DNA of 64,000 nucleotides from the NCBI RefSeq assembly GCF_008079445.1, contig NZ_VRYH01000004.1, positions 62,001 through 126,000 on the forward strand, written 5' to 3'. Position numbers and translations under genes: made by a program. The DNA is from Aidingimonas lacisalsi (GTDB lineage Bacteria; Pseudomonadota; Gammaproteobacteria; Pseudomonadales; Halomonadaceae). Below are positions 52,435-61,199 of the stretch, piece by piece. The notes under the pieces were generated by a model. That model saw only the letters and a program-made list of their open reading frames with translations, did no database searches and was not told where the DNA came from. Within the stretch, counting starts at the first letter, position 1. Every line of letters starts with the position of its first letter.

Positions 52435-53289
52435 ATGTCCCATTATTATCGTCTCGTCGTATCCTGTCCTGATCGTGTCGGCATTGTGGCACGCGTTTCC
52501 AGTTTCATTGCTGAACATGGCGGCTCGATTACTGAAGCCAGTCAGCACTCCGATCTGATGACCGGGCGTTTTTTCATGCGCTATGAAATCCTGGCGGATT
52601 CCATTGCCGTGGGCATTGAAGCGTTGCGGCGGTCTTTCGCTCCGATTGCCGACGAGTTCAGCATGGATTGGGCATTGACCGATACGGCTCAACGTTCGCG
52701 TATCGTGTTAATGGTGTCACGTGAATCACACTGTCTGGTTGACTTGCTTTATCGCTGGACCGCTGGCGAGCTGGATTGCGATATTGCCTGTGTCATCTCC
52801 AATCACGACGACATGCGGTCGCTGGTCGAATGGCATGGCATCGATTATTACCATGTACCTGTGGCGCCGGCTGACAGGACGTCGGCATTTAGCGAGGTCG
52901 AGCGTCTCATCGACCAGGTGCAAGCGGATACCGTGGTGCTTGCACGATACATGCAAATCCTGCCTCCAGGGCTGTGTGAGCGATATCGAGGCCGAGTGAT
53001 CAACATCCACCACAGCTTCCTGCCCTCGTTCGCTGGTGCCAAACCTTATCATCAGGCGTACGAACGAGGGGTCAAATTGATAGGTGCAACATGTCATTAC
53101 GTGACTGCCGAGCTCGATGCTGGCCCGATCATCGAGCAGGACATTCATCGTGTATCGCATTGCCATACGACCGCTGACTTGATGCGCTTCGGCCGGGATA
53201 TCGAGAAGCTGGTATTGGCGCGTGGGTTGCGCTGGCATCTACAGGATAGGGTACTGATTGATGGCAACAAGACAGTCGTATTCGCCTAG
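52435..53289 (+). CDS. purU: Formyltetrahydrofolate deformylase
   Basis: PurU hydrolyses 10-formyl-THF to formate and THF, balancing one-carbon pools. The 284 residues have an N-terminal ACT domain (about 5-80, LVVSCPDRVGIVARVSSFIAEHGGSI) and a formyltransferase-like domain (about 88-280) with INIHHSFLPSFAGAKPY and ELDAGPIIEQD, giving the Asn-His-Asp catalytic set. The ACT domain and spacing separate it from purN. Its ribosome site is weak. Confidence 0.95.
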   Translation: MSHYYRLVVSCPDRVGIVARVSSFIAEHGGSITEASQHSDLMTGRFFMRYEILADSIAVGIEALRRSFAPIADEFSMDWALTDTAQRSRIVLMVSRESHCLVDLLYRWTAGELDCDIACVISNHDDMRSLVEWHGIDYYHVPVAPADRTSAFSEVERLIDQVQADTVVLARYMQILPPGLCERYRGRVINIHHSFLPSFAGAKPYHQAYERGVKLIGATCHYVTAELDAGPIIEQDIHRVSHCHTTADLMRFGRDIEKLVLARGLRWHLQDRVLIDGNKTVVFA

Positions 53290-53339
53290 GCCCTGAAGCC
53301 TTGGAGTGTCTCTACACACGGCGTCGGGCCTGCTATCCG

Positions 53340-54407
53340 CTAGATGGCATCCAGCGACAGGCTGAGTTGGCGTTGTCCTTCGCGGGGTGTCAGCCGGACG
53401 CCGACCCCCAGTAGCCGTATCGGGCGCGGATTGCGCCGCCAGATCTGTTCCAGCAATGTGGCATAACGCGTCCGGTCGATGTCCTGTCCGGCGATTTCCA
53501 GGGTGGTCAGGCTGAAGTCGTTGAAACGCACTTTAATGAAGACCTTGTCCAGCGACGGCCTCCCTTGACGGGCCAGACGACCGTCCAATTTGTCGATCAA
53601 CGGGGGGAGGGCGTCAAGGGAGGTGTCAAGATCGGGCAGATCGCGATCATAGGTCGTTTCGACGCTTACGGACTTGCGTTCGCGGGAAATGGCGACATCG
53701 CGGTCGTCGATCCCGCGCGACAGTTCATAAAGCCGGTAACCGAATTTTCCGAACCGATCGATCAAGGACTCCAGTGGCCATGTCCGCAAGTCTGCACAGG
53801 TTTTTATGCCCATCTCTTCCAGTTTCATCGCCGTTGCCGGGCCGACGCCATGTAGTCGTGTCACGGGGAGGTCAAGCAGGAAGGGCTCGACCCGCGCCGG
53901 TTCGATGACGTATAGGCCGTCCGGCTTGTCCCAGTCGCTGGCGATCTTGGCAAGGAACTTCGCCGGTGCGGCGCCCACCGACAGAGTGATTCCCGTGTGC
54001 CTGTAGGTTTCCTCCTTGAGCCACTGAGCCATCCAGGTTGCGCTACCGCGAAAGCGTGAAACGTCACTCACATCAAGATAGGCCTCGTCGAGGGAGAGAG
54101 GCTCGACCAGCGGTGTGAGTTCGTGAAAAATCGATTGTATGCGCTGTGATACGGCACGATATCTGTCGAAGTCGGGCGGCAACACCAACAAGTCGGGGCA
54201 AAGGCGTAATGCCTTTGCCGTCGGCATGGCCGATCGTACGCCATAGGTACGTGCCGGATAATTGCAGGTGGCGACCACTCCGCGTCGTTCGGCGCTACCG
54301 CCAATGGCAAGCGGCACGTCTTTCAGTGCCGGATCATCTCGCATTTCGACGGCGGCATAAAAACAGTCGCAATCGGCATGCAGGATTTTCCGCGTCCGCG
54401 TACTCAT
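53340..54407 (-). CDS. dinB: DNA polymerase IV
   Basis: Pol IV is the error-prone Y-family polymerase that bypasses lesions. From the ATG at 54407 it has 355 residues, with catalytic HADCDCFYAAVEMRDDP and SLDEAYLDVS, the helix-hairpin-helix thumb (LHGVGPATAMKLEEMGI) and a little-finger domain. The C-terminal QRQLSLSLD resembles a clamp-binding peptide (QLSLSL). It starts seven bases after lexA, so the mutator is in the same transcript as the SOS repressor. Confidence 0.96.
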   Translation of the reverse strand: MSTRTRKILHADCDCFYAAVEMRDDPALKDVPLAIGGSAERRGVVATCNYPARTYGVRSAMPTAKALRLCPDLLVLPPDFDRYRAVSQRIQSIFHELTPLVEPLSLDEAYLDVSDVSRFRGSATWMAQWLKEETYRHTGITLSVGAAPAKFLAKIASDWDKPDGLYVIEPARVEPFLLDLPVTRLHGVGPATAMKLEEMGIKTCADLRTWPLESLIDRFGKFGYRLYELSRGIDDRDVAISRERKSVSVETTYDRDLPDLDTSLDALPPLIDKLDGRLARQGRPSLDKVFIKVRFNDFSLTTLEIAGQDIDRTRYATLLEQIWRRNPRPIRLLGVGVRLTPREGQRQLSLSLDAI

Positions 54408-54414
54408 GGCTCCA

Positions 54415-55077
54415 TCAATGCAAGGCTTGGCCACTGCCGCCACGAATGACACCGACACCGATACCTTCGATTTCCAGATGCTGCGTCTTCAAGTCGATAT
54501 CGATGGGGGCGAAGTCGGTATTTTCCGCGATCAATTGAACGTGGTGACCATGTTGTTTGAAGCGTTTGACCGTGACGTCATCCTCGAGCCGAGCGACAAC
54601 GATCTGACCGTCACGGACCTGGTCGGTACGATGTACGGCGAGGAGGTCGCCTTCGAGGATTCCGATGTCCTGCATGGACAGCCCTCTGACACGCAACAGA
54701 TAGTCGGCACGGGGAGTGAAAAAGTCCGGCGGTAGTGGGCAATAGCGGTCGACATGTTCTTCGGCCAGGATGGGGCTGCCGGCGGCAACATCGCCGATGA
54801 TGGGCAGGCCTGTTTGAGCCGGTGCATGGTCGCCGCTGGTGCTCGTCTCGGTTTCATGATCCTGCGTCGTGAGTCGGATGCCACGAGACGTGCCCGCGAT
54901 CATGCGGATGACTCCCTTCTTGTTCAGTGCGCGCAGATGTTCCTCGGCGGCATTGGGCGAGCGGAACCCCAACGCCTTGGCGATTTCCGCGCGTGTGGGC
55001 GGGTAGCCCAGTTCGTTGACAGTCTTGACGATGAAGTCATAGACGTTCTGTTGGCGCGGGGTCAGGGCGCGGGACAT
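54415..55077 (-). CDS. lexA: LexA, SOS repressor
   Basis: LexA represses SOS genes until RecA-stimulated self-cleavage. The 220 residues have an N-terminal winged helix (about 1-70), the Ala99-Gly100 cleavage site in VAAGSPI, and the Ser134/Lys171 catalytic dyad in RGLSMQDIG and [13 protein letters not shown] precedes the start. lexA-dinB are leftward and divergent from psrA, as lexA is from psrA in Pseudomonas. Confidence 0.97.
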   Translation of the reverse strand: MSRALTPRQQNVYDFIVKTVNELGYPPTRAEIAKALGFRSPNAAEEHLRALNKKGVIRMIAGTSRGIRLTTQDHETETSTSGDHAPAQTGLPIIGDVAAGSPILAEEHVDRYCPLPPDFFTPRADYLLRVRGLSMQDIGILEGDLLAVHRTDQVRDGQIVVARLEDDVTVKRFKQHGHHVQLIAENTDFAPIDIDLKTQHLEIEGIGVGVIRGGSGQALH

Positions 55078-55104
55078 GGGACAACCTCCGGCATCGGTAG
55101 CTAT

Positions 55105-55141
55105 TTGGTTAAGTATACAGCATGGAATTGCATCCAGTCAT
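55105..55141 (-). promoter_or_regulatory. lexA promoter with a degenerate SOS box
   Basis: On the minus strand ATGACT (55141-55136) and TATACT (55117-55112), spacing 18, form a promoter. CTGTATACTTAACCAA (55120-55105) overlaps the -10 box; the left half fits the CTGT-N8-ACAG SOS consensus but the right half does not, so LexA binding is plausible but unproven. Confidence 0.4.
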
Positions 55142-55260
55142 GCCCGCTGCTTGTTTTCCACGGCTTACCTACCGATGATGGATCGAACGGGATACCGTTA
55201 TCGTTTGAAACGCATTGGTTTGTGGCCCGGATATGATATGCGTAAAATCGACCCACGTTT

Positions 55261-55278
55261 CAAACAAATGTTTATAAT
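55261..55278 (+). promoter_or_regulatory. PsrA operator overlapping the psrA -10 box
   Basis: CAAAC-AAAT-GTTTA (55261-55274) fits the known PsrA consensus (G/C)AAAC-N2-4-GTTT(G/C) except at the last base, and overlaps the -10 box TATAAT (55273-55278). A second partial site, GAAAC-N6-GTTTG, lies at about 55207-55222. Autorepression is expected. Confidence 0.6.
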
Positions 55279-55296
55279 ATAACGAGAGGCGGTTCC

Positions 55297-55965
55297 ATGG
55301 CCCAGAACGATACAGTCACACGGATACTCGATACCGCTGAAGTGCTGTTTGCAGAGCGCGGTTTTGCCGAGACGTCGTTGCGTCATATTACCAGCAAGGC
55401 CAGAGTCAACCTGGCAGCCGTTAATTACCATTTCGGCTCCAAGAAATCATTGATTCAAGCCGTATTCGCTCGTTATCTGGACCCATTCACTGAACGCTTT
55501 CATGACGTGCTCGATGAACTGGAACGTCGCTACCAGGGCGATGTCATTCCCCTGGAAGTGCTACTGGACAGCATGGCGAGAACGGTGCTCGAAGTGCCGG
55601 CGGAGCGCAATAGCCTCAAGGTGTTCATGCGTCTGTTGGGGTTGGCTTACAGTCAGGCTCAAGGGCATCTGCGCCGTTATATCCAGGAGCACTATGGTAG
55701 TGTGTTCACGCGCTTCTCATCGCTTGTTCGGCAGGCGACGCCTGATTTACCGGATGCCGAGCGATTCTGGCGGTTGCACTTCGTTCTGGGGACCGTGATA
55801 TTCACACTATCGGGCCTGGATGCCTTGCGCGACATTGCGGAAAAGGATTACGGCGAACACGTCAGTGTGCGCGAATTGGTCGATCGCTTGCGTCCCGTCG
55901 TTGTGGCTGCCATGCAGGCTCCCTTGCCGTCGGCGGAAGCTAACCACTTTCCAACAGCCAGCTGA
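55297..55965 (+). CDS. psrA: PsrA, TetR-family fatty-acid-responsive regulator
   Basis: PsrA senses long-chain fatty acids and controls beta-oxidation and, in Pseudomonas, rpoS. The 222 residues match PsrA closely through the DNA-binding domain (MAQNDTVTRILDTAEVLFAERGFAETSLRxITSKA, VNLAAVNYHFGSKKSLIQAVF) and share the IFMRLLGLAxSQxQGHLRxY-type segment. The lexA-psrA-nagZ order is as in Pseudomonas. A self-operator lies on its promoter. Confidence 0.92.
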   Translation: MAQNDTVTRILDTAEVLFAERGFAETSLRHITSKARVNLAAVNYHFGSKKSLIQAVFARYLDPFTERFHDVLDELERRYQGDVIPLEVLLDSMARTVLEVPAERNSLKVFMRLLGLAYSQAQGHLRRYIQEHYGSVFTRFSSLVRQATPDLPDAERFWRLHFVLGTVIFTLSGLDALRDIAEKDYGEHVSVRELVDRLRPVVVAAMQAPLPSAEANHFPTAS

Positions 55966-55974
55966 GTTCGGGCC

Positions 55975-56493
55975 ATGCAAACGCCGCGACTTTCTCATTT
56001 GCCTCCCGAAGATGATGTCTGGTTGGAAATCGACCTGACCGGGCAACGCCTGTGCGTCTGGCGGGGGAGGGACCGTGAGGCAGACTATCCGGTATCCACG
56101 GGTGCAGCCGGCATCGGTCAGCAGCAAGGCAGTGGTCGCACGCCGGCTGGCTGGCACTACATTCGTGCCATGATCGGTCATGGGATGCCGGCAGGCAGCG
56201 TATTTCGTGGGCGGCGTCCAACGGGAGAAATCTACTCTCCACACATGGCGCGATCATTTCCCGAGCGCGACTGGATCCTGACTCGGATCCTATGGCTGAC
56301 CGGCCTTGAGCCCGGTGTCAATCGTGGCGGAAACGTCGATTCTCAGCGACGCTATATTTACCTGCATGGCACGCCCCCGGATGAACCGATGGGGACACCG
56401 GCCTCGCATGGCTGCATCCGGTTGCATGACACCGCGCTACTGGCCGTGTTCGATCGCGTGACTCCTGGTACGCCGGTTTGGCTCCATGTTTGA
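55975..56493 (+). CDS. L,D-transpeptidase (YkuD domain), no signal peptide visible
   Basis: The 172 residues are almost entirely an L,D-transpeptidase domain. The active site is intact: His131 in YLHGTPPDEPMG, then Ser144-His145-Gly-Cys147 in TPASHGCIRLHD. Such enzymes make 3-3 peptide cross-links or attach proteins to peptidoglycan in the periplasm. No signal peptide or membrane helix precedes the domain; the first residues, QTPRLSHLPPEDDVW, are polar. It lies nine bases after psrA and before nagZ, so a cell-wall recycling context is suggested. Confidence 0.85.
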   Translation: MQTPRLSHLPPEDDVWLEIDLTGQRLCVWRGRDREADYPVSTGAAGIGQQQGSGRTPAGWHYIRAMIGHGMPAGSVFRGRRPTGEIYSPHMARSFPERDWILTRILWLTGLEPGVNRGGNVDSQRRYIYLHGTPPDEPMGTPASHGCIRLHDTALLAVFDRVTPGTPVWLHV

Positions 56494-56584
56494 TACCACC
56501 CGGTGAAGGAGGCGTCAGAGAATGCCTGTCGTCGGATAACGCATTGCTCTAGAATCATCGCCCTCAACACCAAGGAATTCGCTC

Positions 56585-57610
56585 ATGACTCAACCTCTCG
56601 GTCCCCTGATGCTGGATATTGAAGGGACTCGGCTGACCAGTGAGGACAATGACCTGCTTACGCGCCCTGAAGTCGGGGGTGTCATCCTGTTTTCACGCAA
56701 TATCGAGGATGCCGATCAGGTGCAGCACCTGTGTGCCGACATACGACGCGTACGGCCTGATGTCCTGCTGGGCATCGATCAAGAGGGCGGTCGTGTACAA
56801 CGCTTGCGCAAGGGTGTGACTCGCATGCCGTCGATGTCGGTGTTGGCCGAGGGGTATCACGACGCGCCTGAGTCGGTCACCCAACGTTGCCAGGATGCGG
56901 GATGGTTGCTGGGACTGGAAATGGCCGCATGTGGTTTGGATGTCGTGTTCGCGCCGGTACTGGATGTCGACAGTGGTATCTCGTCGCTGATCGGCGATCG
57001 CAGCTTTTCAGGCGAACCGCACGTAGTGACGACCCTGGCCGGTGCCTTCATCAATGGTATGCATGAGGCGGGCATGGTGGCAGTAGGCAAGCATTTCCCG
57101 GGACACGGCGGTGTGGCCATGGATTCTCATCACGAGTTTCCCATCGACCCTCGTTCGATGGAGACGTTACGGGCTCGAGATCTGGTGCCGTTTGCCGCCT
57201 TGGCGTCTCGGCTCGAGGGGATGATGCCGGCACATGTGGTCTACTCCTGCTTCGATGAACGCCCCGCTGGGTTTTCGCCCAACTGGTTGGGCATGCTGCG
57301 TGAAGACGTGGGGTTCAAGGGAGCGATATTTTCTGACGACCTATCCATGGTCGGTGCGAGTGTCGCAGGTGATGTCGCCCAACGTGTCAGTGCGGCACTC
57401 GATGCCGGCTGTGACATGGCACTGGTATGCAATGATCGTGATGCCGTCATGAACGCACTGCCTGTCTGCCGGGATCGGCAAGGGAAACGTCAGGCTCGTT
57501 TGCGTTACGGTCGTGCTCGGCCGAATCTGGCGTCGCTGTCCGCACTATCTCGTTGGCGACGCGCACACGCACGCTTGGAGGCCCTGGCTAGCCAGCAAAG
57601 CGATCATTGA
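56585..57610 (+). CDS. nagZ: Beta-N-acetylhexosaminidase NagZ
   Basis: NagZ is the cytoplasmic glycosidase that removes GlcNAc from anhydro-muropeptides during peptidoglycan recycling; its product feeds AmpC induction in some species. The 341 residues show GVILFSRNIEDADQV, GIDQEGGRVQRLR, the KHFPGHGGVAMDSHHEFP catalytic histidine loop and the FSDDLSM nucleophile aspartate. AAGGA precedes the ATG. It is followed one base later by an MscS gene. Confidence 0.96.
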   Translation: MTQPLGPLMLDIEGTRLTSEDNDLLTRPEVGGVILFSRNIEDADQVQHLCADIRRVRPDVLLGIDQEGGRVQRLRKGVTRMPSMSVLAEGYHDAPESVTQRCQDAGWLLGLEMAACGLDVVFAPVLDVDSGISSLIGDRSFSGEPHVVTTLAGAFINGMHEAGMVAVGKHFPGHGGVAMDSHHEFPIDPRSMETLRARDLVPFAALASRLEGMMPAHVVYSCFDERPAGFSPNWLGMLREDVGFKGAIFSDDLSMVGASVAGDVAQRVSAALDAGCDMALVCNDRDAVMNALPVCRDRQGKRQARLRYGRARPNLASLSALSRWRRAHARLEALASQQSDH

Positions 57611-57611
57611 T

Positions 57612-58871
57612 ATGCAAGACTGGATGACCCCGCTCGAAACATTGGTCGAAGCCCGGTTGGGCGTTCCCGACTGGTTGGTGATCCCGGCGCTGCTGCTGCT
57701 GGCTGCCGCGGTTGCCGATCTGGCGGCCTGGTTGTTGATCTGGCGGTTGGGTCCGCTATTGGAACGAACCCGCAACCGCTGGGACGATACCATCGTCATG
57801 GCGCTACGGCGTCCGTTGCGGGTCTGGATCTGGGGCATGGCCATTGTCGGGTTGCTGCGTTTCACCGGCTTGCGCTTGGAGTGGGACTGGATCAATGACC
57901 ATTACGGACATCTGGCGGGACTGTTCAGTCTGTTGATGTTTGCATGGACGGGCGTGCGCTTGGTCGGCTTGATCGAGAAGCGGCTCATTTTTCCGCCGGC
58001 GAAACACAAGGCGAGGTCCCTGGATCCCACGACGGCATCAGCGGTCAGTAAAGTGGTCGGTGCCATCATCATGGTCGTGGTTTTCCTGCTTGCCTTTCAG
58101 CTCATGGGGATGAGCGTGTCAGGGTTGCTGGCATTCGGCGGTGTCGGCGGCATCCTGGTCGGATTTGCCGCACGTGACGTCTTGGCGAATTTTTTTGGTG
58201 GATTGGCAGTCCATCTCGATGATCCCTTCAAGGTGGGGGACTGGATACGCTCGCCGGACCGTGACATCGAAGGTATCGTGGAAGATATCGGTTGGCGATT
58301 GACGCGCATTCGCACCTTCGACTCCCGCCCCTTGTATGTGCCGAATGCCACGTTCAGTACGATCAGCGTGGAAAACCCCTCGCGGATGTTCAATCGCAGG
58401 ATATTCCAGCAGCTAAGCTTGCGCTACGAGGATCTACCTCAAGTCCGCGACATCGTCCACGATATTCGCCAGATGCTGGATGCTCACGAGTACCTCGATC
58501 ACCAGCAGACAACGTTGGTCAACTTCCAGCGCTTCGGTGACGATGATCTTGAGCTCTTCGTGCATGCCTATACCCGTACGACCGATTGGGCCGAGCATCA
58601 GGATATCCAGCAGGACGTACTGTTGCGGATTGCCGACATCATCGCATCCCACGATGCCGCGCTGGCCATACCATCACGTGAAGTGCATTTGCATGATATG
58701 GCGCAGACACAGGCGTCCGGCGATACGGGAAGCCGCGGGCGGCCTGAGGGCTCGATCGATGAGCAGCGGGCTGCAAGTGAACGCCCGGAAACACCGGGCC
58801 AAGATCATTCGCCCGGCTCGCGTCCGTTACGCGGCGACGAGCCGGGCGCCGATTCTCCAGCCAACGATTAA
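57612..58871 (+). CDS. MscS-family mechanosensitive channel
   Basis: The 419-residue protein has four or five hydrophobic segments (about 20-43, 65-85, 100-120, 140-165, 170-190). The pore and beta domain follow in FGGVGGILVGFAARDVLANFFGGLAVHLDDPFKVGDWI, the MscS hallmark with its Gly/Ala-rich TM3. The C-terminal ~70 residues are polar and likely disordered. It protects against hypo-osmotic shock, fitting a halophile. The start abuts nagZ, and the ribosome site lies within nagZ. Confidence 0.9.
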   Translation: MQDWMTPLETLVEARLGVPDWLVIPALLLLAAAVADLAAWLLIWRLGPLLERTRNRWDDTIVMALRRPLRVWIWGMAIVGLLRFTGLRLEWDWINDHYGHLAGLFSLLMFAWTGVRLVGLIEKRLIFPPAKHKARSLDPTTASAVSKVVGAIIMVVVFLLAFQLMGMSVSGLLAFGGVGGILVGFAARDVLANFFGGLAVHLDDPFKVGDWIRSPDRDIEGIVEDIGWRLTRIRTFDSRPLYVPNATFSTISVENPSRMFNRRIFQQLSLRYEDLPQVRDIVHDIRQMLDAHEYLDHQQTTLVNFQRFGDDDLELFVHAYTRTTDWAEHQDIQQDVLLRIADIIASHDAALAIPSREVHLHDMAQTQASGDTGSRGRPEGSIDEQRAASERPETPGQDHSPGSRPLRGDEPGADSPAND

Positions 58872-58878
58872 GAGAGCG

Positions 58879-59457
58879 ATGCCTAAACTCGTGCCCACTG
58901 AACAGGACTCCTTGGCCAGCATGCGCGACCTGATGGACAACGCCGACTGTCTCATCGATCAGTCACAGGTCGAAAAAGCTCTGGACCGGATGGCTGCCGA
59001 TATTACCGCAGCACTTGGCGACAAACTCCCTGTCTTCTATTGCGTCATGAATGGTGGCTTGATCACTACCGGCCATCTGTTGACGCGTCTTGGGTTCCCA
59101 TTGGAGGTCGACTATCTTCATGTGACGCGATATCGCGGTGGTACGCATGGGGGAGAGTTGTTCTGGCGTGTCTCCCCCGAGATCCCCATGACCGATCGCC
59201 ATATCGTGATCGTCGACGACATTCTCGACGAGGGAACCACGCTCTCCGCGATCCTGGATTACTGCCGTGCCGCGGGAGCGGCCAGTATCGCCACGGCAGT
59301 ACTGGTCGACAAGCGCCATGATCGCAAGGCCGCTCCCGGACTCCAGGCCGATTACTGCAGTCTGGAAGTGGCGGATCGCTATGTATTCGGTTTCGGTATG
59401 GACTACAAGGGCTACTGGCGTAATGCCCCCGGCATTTTCGCCCCGCAGGATCAATGA
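58879..59457 (+). CDS. hpt: Hypoxanthine-guanine phosphoribosyltransferase
   Basis: Hpt converts hypoxanthine and guanine to IMP and GMP. From the ATG at 58879 it has 192 residues with IVDDILDEGTTLSAIL as PRPP loop, YCVMNGGLITTGHLL and VLVDKRHDRK. This is the second purine PRTase pair member in the window besides gpt at 33 kb. It lies seven bases after the MscS gene. A longer open frame upstream overlaps that gene and is rejected. Confidence 0.9.
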   Translation: MPKLVPTEQDSLASMRDLMDNADCLIDQSQVEKALDRMAADITAALGDKLPVFYCVMNGGLITTGHLLTRLGFPLEVDYLHVTRYRGGTHGGELFWRVSPEIPMTDRHIVIVDDILDEGTTLSAILDYCRAAGAASIATAVLVDKRHDRKAAPGLQADYCSLEVADRYVFGFGMDYKGYWRNAPGIFAPQDQ

Positions 59458-59473
59458 CAGACCAGGGTATCCG

Positions 59474-59911
59474 TCAGGTCCGATCCGCGAGGGCATTGCG
59501 ACAGCGACTCTCGACATCATCGAGTTCACGTTGCATCAAGCGAATGTCCTCGAGCTGACGCTGCATCTCGGCACGCTTTTCAGCGAGAAGTTCCAGCAGT
59601 CGGCGCAATTGCCGAACATCGCCATCGGGCATGGCATCGTAAAGTTCCACGACCTCACGTATCTCGGCGAGCGAGAAGCCGAGCCGTTTACCGCGCAGCG
59701 TGAGCTTGAGCCTGACGCGTTCCTTGTCATGATATATACGTGTTTGGCCACGTCGTTCCGGCTCCAGCAATCCCTCTTGTTCGTAAAAGCGGATGGTACG
59801 AGGCGTGATATCGAACAGACGTGCCAATTCACCGATCGTGTAGTGGCGCCGAGTGTCGCTACGGTTGGAAACGCTATCCGTTGGTTCGATTGTCGGATCG
59901 CTCTGGTGCAT
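59474..59911 (-). CDS. liuR: MerR-family regulator, LiuR-like
   Basis: LiuR-type MerR proteins control branched-chain amino acid catabolism in gamma- and betaproteobacteria. From the ATG at 59911 it has 145 residues: a winged helix (about 24-92, YTIGELARLFDITPRTIRFYEQEGLL), the LiuR-like KLTLRGKRLGFSLAEIREVVELYD and a coiled coil with RLMQRELDDVESRC. No metal-binding cysteine pair is present. Starts at 59941 and 59989 are possible, but only 59911 has a GAGGG site. It is divergent from a valine-pathway gene. Confidence 0.8.
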   Translation of the reverse strand: MHQSDPTIEPTDSVSNRSDTRRHYTIGELARLFDITPRTIRFYEQEGLLEPERRGQTRIYHDKERVRLKLTLRGKRLGFSLAEIREVVELYDAMPDGDVRQLRRLLELLAEKRAEMQRQLEDIRLMQRELDDVESRCRNALADRT

Positions 59912-59963
59912 GCACGCTTGCCCTCGAGTTTCGATATCCATGAGCATGGTATGGTCATGCTTT

Positions 59964-59979
59964 TTGACGTTTACGTAAG
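59964..59979. promoter_or_regulatory. Candidate LiuR operator
   Basis: TTGACGTTTACGTAAG (59964-59979) contains the perfect palindrome TTACGTAA and resembles the LiuR motif reported for gammaproteobacteria. It lies between the MerR gene and the divergent hydrolase gene, just where a MerR-type site should be. Confidence 0.5.
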
Positions 59980-60045
59980 ATGCAGTCATTCATTGTCATG
60001 AATGTCGAATGATGGTTCAACCTGCATGGGAACAGGAGATACCCA

Positions 60046-61152
60046 ATGACCGACTCCCCGGTACATTTCGAGGAACGAAGTACCCGCTCTGGCGGGCGTA
60101 TCGGTATCGCGACGTTGAATGCGCCGCGATCGCTCAATGCGCTATCCCTGGCGATGATCGATGCGCTGACTGCCAAGCTGGATGCATGGGCGAGCGATGA
60201 TCGGATCGTTGCGGTTTGGCTGGAAGGCGATGGTGATAAAGCGTTTTGTGCCGGGGGCGATATCGTGGCCCTGTATCAGTCGATACAGGGCGATAAGGAC
60301 GCAACGGCAACCTTTGCGACGCGCTATTTCACGGCCGAGTATCATCTCGATTACCGTATTCACCGCTATCCCAAACCGTTACTGGTATGGGGGGACGGTA
60401 TCGTCATGGGCGGTGGTCTGGGCCTGATGGCAGGAGCCAGCCAGCGTCTGGTGACACAAACCTCTGTACTTGCCATGCCGGAGATCAGTATCGGTCTGTA
60501 TCCTGATGTGGCGGCTAGCTGGTTTTTCAATCGCATGCCGCCGGGCATAGGCGCTTATCTGGCATTGACCGGAGCCCAGTTGAATGCCCGCGACGCTCTG
60601 GATCTGGGATTGGCAGACCGATTCATCCCGCGTGAATCGCATGCGGCACTCATGCATGCCTTGCTTGGCGCGAATTACCACGACGGGGCGTTTGCGGCCG
60701 TCATGTCCATCCTGGACGATTTCGACGATCGCTCGTCGGTGCCGGCGGCGCGCGTTTGGCCTCTGCGAGATCATTTGCAGAGGTTGGCAGGCACCGCCGA
60801 TGACCTCGAAGCAACGCGGCGCATTCTAAGTGATTCGAGCAATGATGAATGGTTACGTGCGAATCGTGACCGTCTCTCAGTAGGGTGTCCCCTGACCGCG
60901 CGGCTGTCCTGGCATATGTTGAACCGTCATCGTCATGCGAGTCTGGCCGATATCTTCAGAGACGAGTTGAACCTGTCCGTTCAGTGTTGCCTACGCGGCG
61001 ATCTCGGTGAGGGCGTACGCGCGTTATTGATCGACAAGGACAAGCAACCACGGTGGTCGCACAAGCATGTTTCGGAGGTTTCGGATGCGCATGTCGAGGC
61101 CATGCTGCAGCCATTATGGAGTGCCGCAGCGCATCCACTGAAGTCGCTGTAG
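60046..61152 (+). CDS. 3-hydroxyisobutyryl-CoA hydrolase (enoyl-CoA hydratase family)
   Basis: The 368-residue crotonase-fold protein is of the HIBCH type that releases 3-hydroxyisobutyrate in valine degradation. Landmarks are GDGDKAFCAGGDIVALY (oxyanion hole), GDGIVMGGGLGLMAGASQRLVT, MPEISIGLYPDVAASWFFNRMPPG and the HIBCH-specific C-terminal extension (SVQCCLRGDLGEGVRALLIDKD). Plain enoyl-CoA hydratases are about 100 residues shorter. AGGAGA precedes the start. The LiuR-like neighbour supports branched-chain catabolism. Confidence 0.88.
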   Translation: MTDSPVHFEERSTRSGGRIGIATLNAPRSLNALSLAMIDALTAKLDAWASDDRIVAVWLEGDGDKAFCAGGDIVALYQSIQGDKDATATFATRYFTAEYHLDYRIHRYPKPLLVWGDGIVMGGGLGLMAGASQRLVTQTSVLAMPEISIGLYPDVAASWFFNRMPPGIGAYLALTGAQLNARDALDLGLADRFIPRESHAALMHALLGANYHDGAFAAVMSILDDFDDRSSVPAARVWPLRDHLQRLAGTADDLEATRRILSDSSNDEWLRANRDRLSVGCPLTARLSWHMLNRHRHASLADIFRDELNLSVQCCLRGDLGEGVRALLIDKDKQPRWSHKHVSEVSDAHVEAMLQPLWSAAAHPLKSL

Positions 61153-61199
61153 ACGGCGATGCTTCGCACTCATCGCGCTTGGCAGTGAATCATTATTAG

